DNA of 56,197 nt from CAZJFH01 sp964545205 (lineage in GTDB: Bacteria; Pseudomonadota; Alphaproteobacteria; Rhodospirillales; Magnetospirillaceae). The stretch spans positions 1 to 56,197 of the forward strand of contig CAZJFH010000028.1 in assembly GCA_964545205.1 (NCBI GenBank). Direction: 5' to 3'. Shown one piece after another: positions 1-7,281 of this stretch; the first letter of the stretch is position 1; every line of letters starts with the position of its first letter. The notes under the pieces are model-generated. The model searched no databases and had not been told where the DNA came from. It saw nothing but the letters and a program-made list of their open reading frames with translations. A program made the translations under genes and the position numbers.

Positions 1-661
1 CCTTCACCAGCGGCGGGCCGCCGAGGAAGATGGTGCCCTGGTTCCTGACGATGACGCTCTCGTCCGACATCGCCGGGATGTAGGCGCCGCCGGCGGTGCA
101 CGAGCCCATCACCACCGAGATCTGCGGGATGCCCAGCGCCGACATGGTGGCCTGGTTGTAGAAGATGCGGCCGAAATGCTCCTTGTCGGGAAACACCTCG
201 TCCTGCTGCGGCAGGTTGGCGCCGCCCGATTCGACCAGATAGACGCAGGGCAGCCGGTTCTCCTTGGCGATCTCCTGCGCCCGCAGGTGCTTCTTGACCG
301 TCAGCGGGAAGTAGCTGCCGCCCTTGACCGTCGGATCGTTGACGATCAGCACGCATTCCTGGCCGGCGATGCGGCCGATGCCGGTGATGATGCCGGCCGA
401 GGCGACGTCGCCGCCGTACATGTCCCAGGCGGCGAGCTGCGAGAACTCCAGGAACGGCGAGCCGACGTCGAGCAGGCGGCGGATGCGCTCGCGCGGCAGC
501 AGCTTGCCGCGGCCGATATGACGCTCGCGCGCCCGCTGGCCGCCGCCCAGCTTGGCCTGCTGCACCTTGGCGCGCAGGTCGCCGACCAGCGCCTCCATGG
601 CGGCGACGTTGTTGCGGAACTCTTCGGAACGCGTGTCGACGCTGCTCTTGAGGACGGTCAC
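1..661 (-). CDS. liuB: 3-methylcrotonyl-CoA carboxylase, carboxyltransferase (beta) subunit, partial
   Basis: Carboxyltransferase subunit of a biotin-dependent acyl-CoA carboxylase; in leucine breakdown it moves CO2 from carboxybiotin to 3-methylcrotonyl-CoA in the cytoplasm. Only the first 220 residues are present and the gene leaves the window at the left edge. The GTG start at 659-661 gives a protein beginning VTVLKSSVDTRSEEFRNN, and AGGGGAG lies about 8 bases upstream. Family hallmarks visible are ERHIGRGKLLPRERIRRLLD, the WDMYGGDVASAG stretch, NDPTVKGG and the oxyanion-hole-like GSCTAGGAYIPAMSDE. The isovaleryl-CoA dehydrogenase upstream supports methylcrotonyl-CoA rather than propionyl- or acetyl-CoA as substrate. 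It is separated from the preceding gene by about 150 bp of palindromic repeats. Confidence 0.93.
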   Translation of the reverse strand, partial: MTVLKSSVDTRSEEFRNNVAAMEALVGDLRAKVQQAKLGGGQRARERHIGRGKLLPRERIRRLLDVGSPFLEFSQLAAWDMYGGDVASAGIITGIGRIAGQECVLIVNDPTVKGGSYFPLTVKKHLRAQEIAKENRLPCVYLVESGGANLPQQDEVFPDKEHFGRIFYNQATMSALGIPQISVVMGSCTAGGAYIPAMSDESVIVRNQGTIFLGGPPLVK

Positions 662-689
662 TTGGGTCTACTCCCCTGTCGTTCTTATT

Positions 690-808
690 CACCCTCCCCC
701 GCTTGCGGGGGAGGGTCGGGGTGGGGGCCGCGCTCCAAAGCCGGAGCGCCAACCCTCACCCTCCCCGCTGCGCGGGTCCCCTCCCTCTCCCGCAGGCGGG
801 AGAGGGCA
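690..808. repeat. Intergenic palindromic GC-rich repeat (CCCTCTCCCGC-type)
   Basis: The gap between liuB and the isomerase gene is filled with two related inverted repeats: CCCTCCCCCGCTTGCGGGGGAGGG near 693-716 (24 bases, itself a palindrome read in two halves) and CCCTCTCCCG / CGGGAGAGGG near 783-806, joined by a GGAGCG / CGCTCC stretch. A shorter copy of the same family lies at 3312-3392. These look like REP-type extragenic palindromes, which are common in high-GC alphaproteobacteria; a role in transcript processing or termination inside the operon is inference. Confidence 0.75.
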
Positions 809-814
809 AACACG

Positions 815-1420
815 TCACCACCCGCCGGTCTTCAGCCAGTCCTCGACGTCGCTCAGACGATCGTGGCCCCAGAACAGCTCGCCGTCGACGATGAAGGTCG
901 GCGAGCCGAACACCTTGCGCGCGATCGCCGCCTCGACCTCGGCCTTGAGGCGATCCTTGACCGCCGCGTCCTGCAGCGCCGCCTGCAGGGCCTGGGTGTC
1001 GACCGCCAGCGCGTTGGCTTCGGCGAGCACGACCTCGGCATCGGTGAACGGCCGGTTCTCGGCGAAATAGGCGTGGTAGATGCGCCGGGCGAAGTCCTTG
1101 GCCAGGTTGGGATCCTGGTCGTGCAGCCAGTAGAAGGCGCGCGACGGCGCCACCGCGGCGTGGGGGAAGCCGTCGGGCACCCGGAACGGCACCTTCAGGC
1201 GGCGCGAGATGCGCGCCCAGTCGCGCGGAAAGTACTCGGCGCGGATCGGCGCCTGGTCGACCAGCGGCTTCTGGCCCGTCAGCTTGAACGCGGCGCCGAG
1301 CAGGAACGGCCGCCAGGTCACCTCGCGGCCGTGGCGCGCCGCGATCTCGTCGATGCGGAACGAGGCGAAGTAGCCGTAGGGCGAGGCGAAGTCGAAATGG
1401 AAGTCGATGGGATTCGGCAC
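815..1420 (-). CDS. 2-hydroxychromene-2-carboxylate isomerase-like (kappa-GST/DsbA fold) protein
   Basis: 201-residue thioredoxin-fold protein of the HCCA isomerase / kappa-class glutathione transferase group. The N-terminus PIDFHFDFASPYGYFAS carries the family D-F-x-S-P-x-x-Y signature with the candidate catalytic serine at residue 13; the C-terminal FGSPTFIVDGELFWGHDRL matches the conserved cis-proline and GxDRL region. Start is a GTG at 1418-1420, preceded by GGGAGGATCGAGA. HCCA isomerases act in naphthalene breakdown, but members of this fold are widespread in acyl-CoA catabolic operons where their substrate is unknown; here the context is leucine or branched-acid degradation, so the true substrate is open. 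Length is normal for the family. Confidence 0.85.
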   Translation of the reverse strand: MPNPIDFHFDFASPYGYFASFRIDEIAARHGREVTWRPFLLGAAFKLTGQKPLVDQAPIRAEYFPRDWARISRRLKVPFRVPDGFPHAAVAPSRAFYWLHDQDPNLAKDFARRIYHAYFAENRPFTDAEVVLAEANALAVDTQALQAALQDAAVKDRLKAEVEAAIARKVFGSPTFIVDGELFWGHDRLSDVEDWLKTGGW

Positions 1421-1435
1421 TCTCGATCCTCCCTT

Positions 1436-1489
1436 GGAGCGCGCGTCTCCAGACGCGCCGTTCTTCTGCGGGTCTGGAGACCCGCGCTC
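1436..1489. repeat. Tandem palindromes between isomerase and acyl-CoA dehydrogenase genes
   Basis: Two palindromic units stand side by side: GCGCGTCTCCAGACGCGC (about 1441-1458) and GCGGGTCTGGAGACCCGC (about 1468-1485). They are also inverted copies of each other, so a large cruciform or RNA hairpin is possible. The sequence differs from the repeat family at 690-808 and 3312-3392. It is probably an abundant extragenic repeat, which a genome-wide search could confirm. Confidence 0.7.
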
Positions 1490-1490
1490 C

Positions 1491-2624
1491 TCAATCCATC
1501 AGCGCCCGCGCGATCACCATGCGCTGGACGTCCGAGGTCCCCTCGTAGATCTGGCACACCCGGACGTCGCGGTAGATGCGCTCGACCGGGAAATCCTTGA
1601 GATAGCCGTAGCCGCCGTGGATCTGGATGGCGTCCGAGCACACCCGCTCGGCCATCTCGCTGGCATAGAGCTTGGCCATCGCCGCCTCCTTGAGGCACGG
1701 CCGGCCGAGGTCGCGCAGTTCGGCGGCGTGCAGCACCATGTGCCGCGCCGCCTCGATGCGCGTCGCCATGTCGGCGAGGCGGAAGGCCACCGCCTGGTGC
1801 TCGACGATCGGCTTGCCGAAGGTGACGCGCTCCTTGGCGTAGGCCAGCGCCGCCTCGAACGCGGCGCGGGCCATGCCGACCGACTGCGCGGCGATGCCGA
1901 TGCGACCGCCTTCGAGGTTCGACAGCGCCACCTTGTAGCCCTCGCCCTCGCGGCCGAGCATCGCCTCGGCCGGCACGCGGCAGCCGTCGAGCACGATCTG
2001 GCAGGTGTCGGAGGCGTGCTGGCCGAGCTTGTCCTCGACGCGCGCCACCTGGTATCCGGGCGTGTCGGTGGGCACGATGAAGGCGGAAATGCCCTTCTTG
2101 CCGGCGGCCGGATCGGTGACCGCGAAGACGATGCACACACCGGCATGCTTGCCGGAGGTGATGAACTGCTTGGTGCCGTCGAGCACCCAGGCGTCGCCGT
2201 CGCGCCGGGCGCGGGTCTTCAGCGCCGCGGCGTCCGAGCCGGCCTGCGGCTCGGTCAGCGCGAAGGCGCCGATCCATTCGCCGCGCGCCATCGGCTTCAG
2301 GAAGCGCTCCTTCTGGTCGTCGCTGCCGAATTTCAGGATCGGCATGCAGCCGACCGAGTTGTGCACGCTCATGATGGTCGAGACGGCGCCGCAGCCGGCG
2401 GCGATCTCCTCCAGCGCCATGGCGTAGGCGACGTGGCCGGTCGCCGCGCCGCCCCACTCCTCCGGCACCAGCATGCCGAGAAAGCCGAGTTCGCCCATCG
2501 CGGCCAAAGCCTGCGCCGGGTAGGCGTGCTCGCGATCCCAGCGTTCGGCCTCGGGCAGCAGCTTGTCGCGCGCGAACTGGCGCGCGGTGTCGCGGATCAG
2601 TTCCTGCTCTTCCGTGGCGATCAC
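1491..2624 (-). CDS. Acyl-CoA dehydrogenase
   Basis: 377-residue FAD-dependent acyl-CoA dehydrogenase that introduces the alpha,beta double bond in an acyl-CoA thioester and passes electrons to ETF. Visible are the FAD-binding ALTEPQAGSDAAALKTRA stretch, FITSGKHAGVCIVFAVTD, and the C-terminal catalytic-base motif IYEGTSDVQRMVIARALM with Glu about residue 361, the position typical of short/medium-chain members. The GTG start at 2622-2624 overlaps the stop of the upstream SDR gene by four bases (GTGA), implying translational coupling. It is distinct from the isovaleryl-CoA dehydrogenase upstream, so the operon likely handles a second acyl-CoA, perhaps another branched or short-chain one (inference). 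Confidence 0.92.
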   Translation of the reverse strand: MIATEEQELIRDTARQFARDKLLPEAERWDREHAYPAQALAAMGELGFLGMLVPEEWGGAATGHVAYAMALEEIAAGCGAVSTIMSVHNSVGCMPILKFGSDDQKERFLKPMARGEWIGAFALTEPQAGSDAAALKTRARRDGDAWVLDGTKQFITSGKHAGVCIVFAVTDPAAGKKGISAFIVPTDTPGYQVARVEDKLGQHASDTCQIVLDGCRVPAEAMLGREGEGYKVALSNLEGGRIGIAAQSVGMARAAFEAALAYAKERVTFGKPIVEHQAVAFRLADMATRIEAARHMVLHAAELRDLGRPCLKEAAMAKLYASEMAERVCSDAIQIHGGYGYLKDFPVERIYRDVRVCQIYEGTSDVQRMVIARALMD

Positions 2625-3295
2625 CAGGGCACCTCCGCGCCGTCATAGGCGAAGAACCGGCCGGAATGGGCCTGGGTGGCGCCGGCGATGATGCGGCGCA
2701 TGCCCGAGACGCTCTGCTGGGCCGTGATCAGCGCGCCCGGCCCGCCCATCGCCGTGCGCACCCAGCCGGGGTGCAGGACGATGCAGGTGATGCCGCGCGG
2801 CTGGAGGTCGTGGGCCAGGCTCTTGTTGACCGCGTTCAACGCCGCCTTCGACGAGCGGTAGACGTAGACGCCGCCGGAGGTGTTGTCGTCGATCGAGCCC
2901 ATCTTGGAGGTGATCGAGGCGATCACCCGCCGCTGGCCGGCGCACAGATGCTCGACGAAAGCCTCGGCCATCTTCAGCGGCGCCATGGTGTTGGTGCGCA
3001 AGACCTGCGCCCATTCGTCGGCGTCGACGGCCCCGAACGACTGCTTGCCGCCGTACAGGCCGGCGTTGTTGATCAGCACGTCGATGGCCCGCCCCGCCAG
3101 GCGCTGGCCCAGCGCGGTGATGGCGGTGAAGTCGGCGACGTCCAGCGCGTGGATTTCGACGTTCAGCCCCTTCAACTCGTCGGCCTGCCCGGGATGGCGG
3201 CAGGTGGCGATGACGTCCCAGCCGTCGGCCTTGTACTGGCGGGCGAATTCCAGGCCGATGCCCCGGTTGGCCCCGGTGATCAGTACGCTCGGCAT
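2621..3295 (-). CDS. Short-chain dehydrogenase/reductase (SDR) family oxidoreductase
   Basis: 224-residue NAD(P)-dependent classical SDR. It shows the nucleotide-binding TGANRGIG at residues 7-14, INNAG near 75-79 and the catalytic Y146-x3-K150 pair (YRSSK), with ASITSKMGS supplying the serine. The chosen ATG at 3293-3295 has AAAGGAGGAGCGC just upstream; a longer open frame upstream runs through the palindromic repeat and is not credible as protein. The short C-terminus and HPGWVRTAMGG resemble the C-factor/sniffer-like SDR subgroup. It sits mid-operon among acyl-CoA genes; the substrate could be a hydroxyacyl-CoA or a carbonyl by-product, and I cannot tell which. Confidence 0.88.
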   Translation of the reverse strand: MPSVLITGANRGIGLEFARQYKADGWDVIATCRHPGQADELKGLNVEIHALDVADFTAITALGQRLAGRAIDVLINNAGLYGGKQSFGAVDADEWAQVLRTNTMAPLKMAEAFVEHLCAGQRRVIASITSKMGSIDDNTSGGVYVYRSSKAALNAVNKSLAHDLQPRGITCIVLHPGWVRTAMGGPGALITAQQSVSGMRRIIAGATQAHSGRFFAYDGAEVPW

Positions 3296-3311
3296 GCGCT
3301 CCTCCTTTGTT

Positions 3312-3392
3312 TCTTCTCCCTCTCCGGCTCGCGGGAGAGGGGCGGGGTGAGGGCTGCGCACCAGCGTTTCGAGCGCTGCCCTCACCCTCCCG
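3312..3392. repeat. Second copy of the CCCTCTCC-type palindromic repeat
   Basis: The gap between ridA and the SDR gene holds TCTCCCTCTCCGGCTCGCGG / GAGAGGGGCGGGGTGAGGG followed by a GCGCTGCCCTCACCCTCCCGC arm, related to the repeat at 690-808. It ends just before the SDR ribosome-binding site, so it lies inside the polycistronic transcript and could form an mRNA hairpin. Confidence 0.65.
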
Positions 3393-3396
3393 CTTT

Positions 3397-3774
3397 TTAC
3401 TCCGGCTTCAGTGCCGTCACCTCGATCTCGACCTTCATGCGCGGGTCGACCAGGCCGCACACGACCGTGGTGTTGGCCGGCTTGATGCCCTTGAAATGCT
3501 TGCCGCACACCGGCGCCACCTCCTGGAAGTAGGCGGCGTCGGTGATGTAGACGACGACGCGCACGACCTCGGACAGGCCGGAGCCGGCCTGCTCCAGCGC
3601 CGCCTGGATGGTGGCGAAGGCCTGCTCGGCCTGTTCGACGACGCCCTCGGCGATCTGGCCGTTGGCGAAGCCGGACGTGCCGGCGACGAACACCCAGCGG
3701 CCGTCGACGACGGCGCGGGAATAGCCGGCGACTTCCTCGAAGGGCGAGCCGGAAGAAATGAGGCGACGGGTCAT
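3397..3774 (-). CDS. ridA: RidA family protein (enamine/imine deaminase)
   Basis: 125-residue member of the YjgF/YER057c/UK114 family, which hydrolyses reactive enamine/imine intermediates released by PLP enzymes. Typical features are the N-terminal SSGSPFEEVAGYSRAV, the AGTSGF segment, VVRVVVYITD, and the C-terminal DPRMKVEIEVTAL with the substrate-carboxylate arginine near residue 112. It starts 4 bases after the thiolase stop, so it is in the same operon. Members with this divergent N-terminus are frequent in catabolic operons and may not share the archetypal RidA deaminase activity. Confidence 0.9.
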   Translation of the reverse strand: MTRRLISSGSPFEEVAGYSRAVVDGRWVFVAGTSGFANGQIAEGVVEQAEQAFATIQAALEQAGSGLSEVVRVVVYITDAAYFQEVAPVCGKHFKGIKPANTTVVCGLVDPRMKVEIEVTALKPE

Positions 3775-3778
3775 GAGA

Positions 3779-4966
3779 TCAGACGATCCTTTCGATGGCG
3801 ACGGCCGTGGCCTCGCCGCCGCCGATGCACAGACTGGCCACGCCCCGCTTCATGCCGTACTTCTCGAGCGCCGCCAAGAGCGTCACCATGATCCGCGCGC
3901 CCGAGGCGCCGATCGGGTGGCCGAGCGCGCAGGCGCCGCCGTGGACGTTGACCTTGTCATGCGGGATGTCGAGGTCCTTCATCGCCGCCATCGTCACGAC
4001 GGCGAAGGCCTCGTTGATCTCCCACAGATCGACGTCGCCGGCGGTCCAGTTGACGCGGTCGAGCAGCTTGCGGCAGGCGCCGACCGGCGCGGTGGTGAAC
4101 CAGGCCGGCTCCTGGGCGTGGGTGGCGTGACCAAGGATCGCCGCCAGCGGGGTCAGGCCGCGCTTCTCGGCCTCGGAGCGGCGCATCAGCACCAGCGCCG
4201 CGGCGCCGTCCGAGATCGACGACGAATTGGCCGCCGTCACCGTGCCGCCGTCGCGGAACGCCGGCTTCAGCGACGGGATTTTGTCGATCTTCGCCTTGTG
4301 CGGCTGCTCGTCGTGCTCGACGAGCTTCTCGGCCTTGCCGGCCTTGACGGTCAGCGGCACCACCTCGCCGGCGAAGGAGCCGTCCTCGATCGCCGTCTTG
4401 GCGCGGGTCAGCGAGGCGATGGCGAAGTCGTCCTGCTGCGCGCGGGTGAAGCCGTACTTCTCGGCGCAGTTCTCGGCGAAGGTGCCCATCAGCCGGCCGC
4501 GGTCGTAGGCGTCCTCGAGCCCGTCGAGGAACATGTGGTCCCAGACCTTGCCGTGGCCCATGCGATAGCCGCCGCGCGCCTTCTCCAGGATGTACGGCGC
4601 GTTGGTCATGCTCTCCATGCCGCCGGCGACGCCGATCGAGATCGAGCCGGCGTTGATGAAGTCGTGGATCATCATCGCCGCCTTCATGCCCGAGCCGCAC
4701 ATCTTCGAGATGGTGGTGCAGCCGGCGGCATCCGGCAGGCCGGCGCCGCGCGAAGCCTGGCGCGCCGGCGCCTGGCCGAGGCCGGCGAACAGGCACAGGC
4801 CCATGACGACCTCGTCGACCTGCTCGGGGGCGACGCCGGCGCGCTCGACCGCGGCCCTGATGGCGGCGCTGCCGAGCTGCGGCGCGCTCATCCCCGACAG
4901 GTCGCCCTGGAAACCGCCCATGGGCGTGCGGGCGGCGCCGACGATGACGATGGGATCGGTGGTCAT
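3779..4966 (-). CDS. Acetyl-CoA C-acyltransferase (thiolase)
   Basis: 395-residue thiolase, normal length, condensing or cleaving acyl-CoA with CoA/acetyl-CoA. The acylated cysteine is Cys90 in ISKMCGSGMKA; the C-terminal NVHGGACALGHPIGASGARI supplies the catalytic His, and SLCIGGGEATAV the second cysteine. The ATG at 4964-4966 follows GAGGAG by 6 bases. A 94-bp gap separates it from the upstream thioesterase gene, larger than the others in the run, so an internal promoter is possible. In this context it probably releases acetyl-CoA at the end of branched acyl-CoA or acetoacetyl-CoA breakdown; degradative versus biosynthetic type cannot be told from the sequence alone. Confidence 0.92.
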   Translation of the reverse strand: MTTDPIVIVGAARTPMGGFQGDLSGMSAPQLGSAAIRAAVERAGVAPEQVDEVVMGLCLFAGLGQAPARQASRGAGLPDAAGCTTISKMCGSGMKAAMMIHDFINAGSISIGVAGGMESMTNAPYILEKARGGYRMGHGKVWDHMFLDGLEDAYDRGRLMGTFAENCAEKYGFTRAQQDDFAIASLTRAKTAIEDGSFAGEVVPLTVKAGKAEKLVEHDEQPHKAKIDKIPSLKPAFRDGGTVTAANSSSISDGAAALVLMRRSEAEKRGLTPLAAILGHATHAQEPAWFTTAPVGACRKLLDRVNWTAGDVDLWEINEAFAVVTMAAMKDLDIPHDKVNVHGGACALGHPIGASGARIMVTLLAALEKYGMKRGVASLCIGGGEATAVAIERIV

Positions 4967-5060
4967 GCTTGACTCCTCGCGAAGGAAAACACCGCCGGAG
5001 CATACCGGACGGCGGGGGTTGCCCCTATACTACGGACGATGGTGACGGCGGATCCGCGGG

Positions 5061-5501
5061 TCATCGCCACAGCCCCGTCAGGTCGTAGGTTCCGATCATC
5101 GCCTCGCCGCGATGGCGGATCTCGGCGGGAAACGGGCAGGACTTGCGCAGATTGGTGTCCATGTGCACGCCGACGAGCTCGCACACCGCGGCGATCTCGT
5201 CGGCGGCGGCGTCGCGCATCTCGTGGACGAAGCGGATCGTCTTGTCGCGCATCTCCAGCACCGTGGTGCGCACCGCGATGACGTCGCCGGCATGCAGCTC
5301 GCGCTTGTAGGCGATCTTCTGCGACAGCGCCGCCATGCCGCGGCCGTTGTCGCGCAGATACGCCGGCGTGATGCCGATCGCCGTCATCAGGTTCCAGGTG
5401 CCCTCGTCGAAGCGGCCGACATACCACATGACGTTCATGTGGCCGATATGGTCGCACTGCCACGGATAGACCGTGCCGCGGAAGGTCTCGAGCGCTGTCA
5501 T
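5061..5501 (-). CDS. Acyl-CoA thioesterase (4HBT / hot-dog fold)
   Basis: 146-residue hot-dog thioesterase of the 4-hydroxybenzoyl-CoA type, hydrolysing an acyl-CoA to free acid and CoA. The N-terminal PWQCDHIGHMNVMWYVGRFD carries the catalytic-aspartate motif (Asp17 in CDHIGHMN). The ATG at 5499-5501 lies 8 bases after the stop of the isovaleryl-CoA dehydrogenase gene, so the two are co-transcribed. A much longer frame running upstream across the dehydrogenase is not real. Probable role is relief of CoA trapping during branched-chain acid use (inference). Confidence 0.88.
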   Translation of the reverse strand: MTALETFRGTVYPWQCDHIGHMNVMWYVGRFDEGTWNLMTAIGITPAYLRDNGRGMAALSQKIAYKRELHAGDVIAVRTTVLEMRDKTIRFVHEMRDAAADEIAAVCELVGVHMDTNLRKSCPFPAEIRHRGEAMIGTYDLTGLWR

Positions 5502-5509
5502 GGCCCGAA

Positions 5510-6691
5510 TCACGCCGTCTCCTTGAACAGCTCGCGGCCGATCAGCATGCGGCGGATTTCGCTGGTGCCGGCGCCGATCTCGTAGAGCTTGGCGTCGCGC
5601 AGCAGCCGGCCGGTCGGATACTCGTTGATGTAGCCGTTGCCGCCGAGCAGCTGGATGGCGTCGAGCGCCATCTGCGTCGCCTTCTCGGCCGAGTAGAGGA
5701 TGGCGCCGGCGGCGTCCTTGCGCGTCGTCTGGCCGCGGTCGCAGGCCTTGGCGACGGCGTAGACGTATGCCTTGCAGGCGTTCAGGGTCGTGTACATGTC
5801 GGCGAGCTTGCCCTGGACGAGCTGGAACTCGCCGATGCTCTGGCCGAACTGCTGGCGTTCGTGGACATAGGGGATGACCACGTCCATGCAGGCCTGCATG
5901 ATGCCGACCGGTCCGCCCGACAGCACCGCGCGCTCGTAGTCGAGGCCGCTCATCAGCACGTTGACGCCCTTGCCGACCTGGCCCAGCACGTTCTCCTCGG
6001 GCACCTCGCAGTCCTCGAACACCAGCTCGCCGGTGTTGGAGCCGCGCATGCCGAGCTTGTCGAGCTTTTGCGCCACCGAGAAGCCCTTCATGCCCTTCTC
6101 GATCAGGAAGGTGGTGATGCCGCGCGGGCCGGCCGCCGGGTCGGTCTTGGCGTAGACCACCAGCACGTCGGCCTCGGGACCGTTGGTGATCCACATCTTG
6201 GTGCCGTTGAGCACGTAGCGGTCGCCCTTCTTCTCGGCCTTCAGGCGCATAGAGACGACGTCCGAGCCGGCGCCGGGCTCGCTCATCGCCAGGGCGCCGA
6301 CATATTCGCCGGTGATCAGCTTCGGCAGGTACTTGCGCTTCTGCTCGGCGTTGCCGTTGCGGCGGATCTGGTTCACGCACAGGTTCGAGTGGGCGCCGTA
6401 GGACAGGCCGACCGAGGCCGAGGCGCGGCTGATCTCCTCCATCGCGACGACATGCTCGAGATAGCCCATGGCGGCGCCGCCGTACTCCTCCTCGACGGTG
6501 ATGCCGAGCACGCCGAGATCGCCCATCTTGCGCCACAGGTCGGCGGGGAAGTCGTTGACCCGGTCGATCTCGGCGGCGCGCGGCGCGATCTCGACGGACG
6601 CGAAGTCGCGCACCGAATCGCGCAGCATGTCGGCGGTCTCGCCGAGGTCGAAATCCAGCGTCGGATAAGCGTTGGGGATCATCGAAGCCAC
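5510..6691 (-). CDS. liuA: Isovaleryl-CoA dehydrogenase
   Basis: 393-residue FAD enzyme oxidising isovaleryl-CoA to 3-methylcrotonyl-CoA. The discriminating feature is the catalytic base: SGLDYERAVLSGGPVGIMQ contains Glu253 at the position used by isovaleryl-CoA dehydrogenases, while the usual C-terminal site reads YEIGAGTSEIRRM without a glutamate there. Other marks are AMSEPGAGSDVVSM, KMWITNGPEADVLVVYAKTD and SYGAHSNLCVNQIRRNGN. Together with the carboxylase subunit at the window edge this defines a leucine-degradation (liu) operon. The gene follows the PaaI thioesterase gene by 18 bases. Confidence 0.95.
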   Translation of the reverse strand: MASMIPNAYPTLDFDLGETADMLRDSVRDFASVEIAPRAAEIDRVNDFPADLWRKMGDLGVLGITVEEEYGGAAMGYLEHVVAMEEISRASASVGLSYGAHSNLCVNQIRRNGNAEQKRKYLPKLITGEYVGALAMSEPGAGSDVVSMRLKAEKKGDRYVLNGTKMWITNGPEADVLVVYAKTDPAAGPRGITTFLIEKGMKGFSVAQKLDKLGMRGSNTGELVFEDCEVPEENVLGQVGKGVNVLMSGLDYERAVLSGGPVGIMQACMDVVIPYVHERQQFGQSIGEFQLVQGKLADMYTTLNACKAYVYAVAKACDRGQTTRKDAAGAILYSAEKATQMALDAIQLLGGNGYINEYPTGRLLRDAKLYEIGAGTSEIRRMLIGRELFKETA

Positions 6692-6709
6692 TCCTCCCGA
6701 AATTCTTGT

Positions 6710-7162
6710 CTAGAACGCCACCCCGGAGCCACCGGTCTTGGCGCGCAGGGTCTGCAGCGCCACCGCGCAGAGGTGCTCGGCGCCGTCCCTGGTCACGAAC
6801 AGCCGCGCCTCGGTGAAGATCAGCGTGCGGCCGGCCGACAGCACCTCGCCGCGGCCGATCAGTTCGTCGCCGAGCCCGGGCGCGACGATGTTGAGCTTGT
6901 ACTCGACGGTCAGCACGCTGCCGCCCTTGGGCAGCAGCGAGAATCCGGCGAAGCCGCCGGCGACGTCGGCGATGGCGCCGATCACCCCGCCATGGAAATA
7001 ACCGTGGTTCTGGCCCACCTGCTCGCGGTAGGGCACGCGAATCTCGACGAAGCCGGGTCGCACCGCCGCGATGCGCGCGCCGAGATGCGCCATGAACGGC
7101 TGGCGGTCGAAACCGCCCCGCACCGCATTCTCGTAATCCGGATCGACCGCCGCGAAGTTCAT
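6710..7162 (-). CDS. PaaI family thioesterase
   Basis: 150-residue hot-dog thioesterase and first gene of the operon. The NHGYFHGGVIGAIADVAGG segment is the PaaI-type active-site signature (HGG followed by Asp). The ATG at 7160-7162 follows GGGAGG by 5 bases. Directly upstream is the perfect palindrome at 7193-7212, the presumed LiuR operator, so this gene heads the LiuR-controlled transcript. Substrate is unknown; aryl- or short acyl-CoA are typical of the family. Confidence 0.88.
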   Translation of the reverse strand: MNFAAVDPDYENAVRGGFDRQPFMAHLGARIAAVRPGFVEIRVPYREQVGQNHGYFHGGVIGAIADVAGGFAGFSLLPKGGSVLTVEYKLNIVAPGLGDELIGRGEVLSAGRTLIFTEARLFVTRDGAEHLCAVALQTLRAKTGGSGVAF

Positions 7163-7192
7163 TTCGACCTCCCGAGAGCACGAACGCTAACA

Positions 7193-7212
7193 TGACGTTT
7201 ACGTAAACGTCA
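7193..7212. promoter_or_regulatory. LiuR operator (perfect 20-bp palindrome)
   Basis: TGACGTTTACGTAAACGTCA is an exact palindrome 31 bases upstream of the first liu-operon gene and 70 bases upstream of the divergent gene at 7282. On the minus strand it begins inside a -35-like TTGACG, the placement expected for a MerR-family activator or repressor. The same 18-base core recurs in front of the MerR gene at about 9077-9094. Published LiuR motifs in proteobacteria are of this TTTACGTAAA-like palindromic type (from memory). Confidence 0.85.
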
Positions 7213-7281
7213 ACTGCCCCCGCTTGCAATAGGGTCGGTCCCCAGGCAATCTGACCGAAAGATTTAAGGAAACGGCCGTTT

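Noticed and set aside
690..808. CRISPR array or small RNA in the palindromic gap
   Set aside because: The repeats are inverted rather than direct, unevenly spaced and without spacers of constant length; they fit extragenic palindromes.
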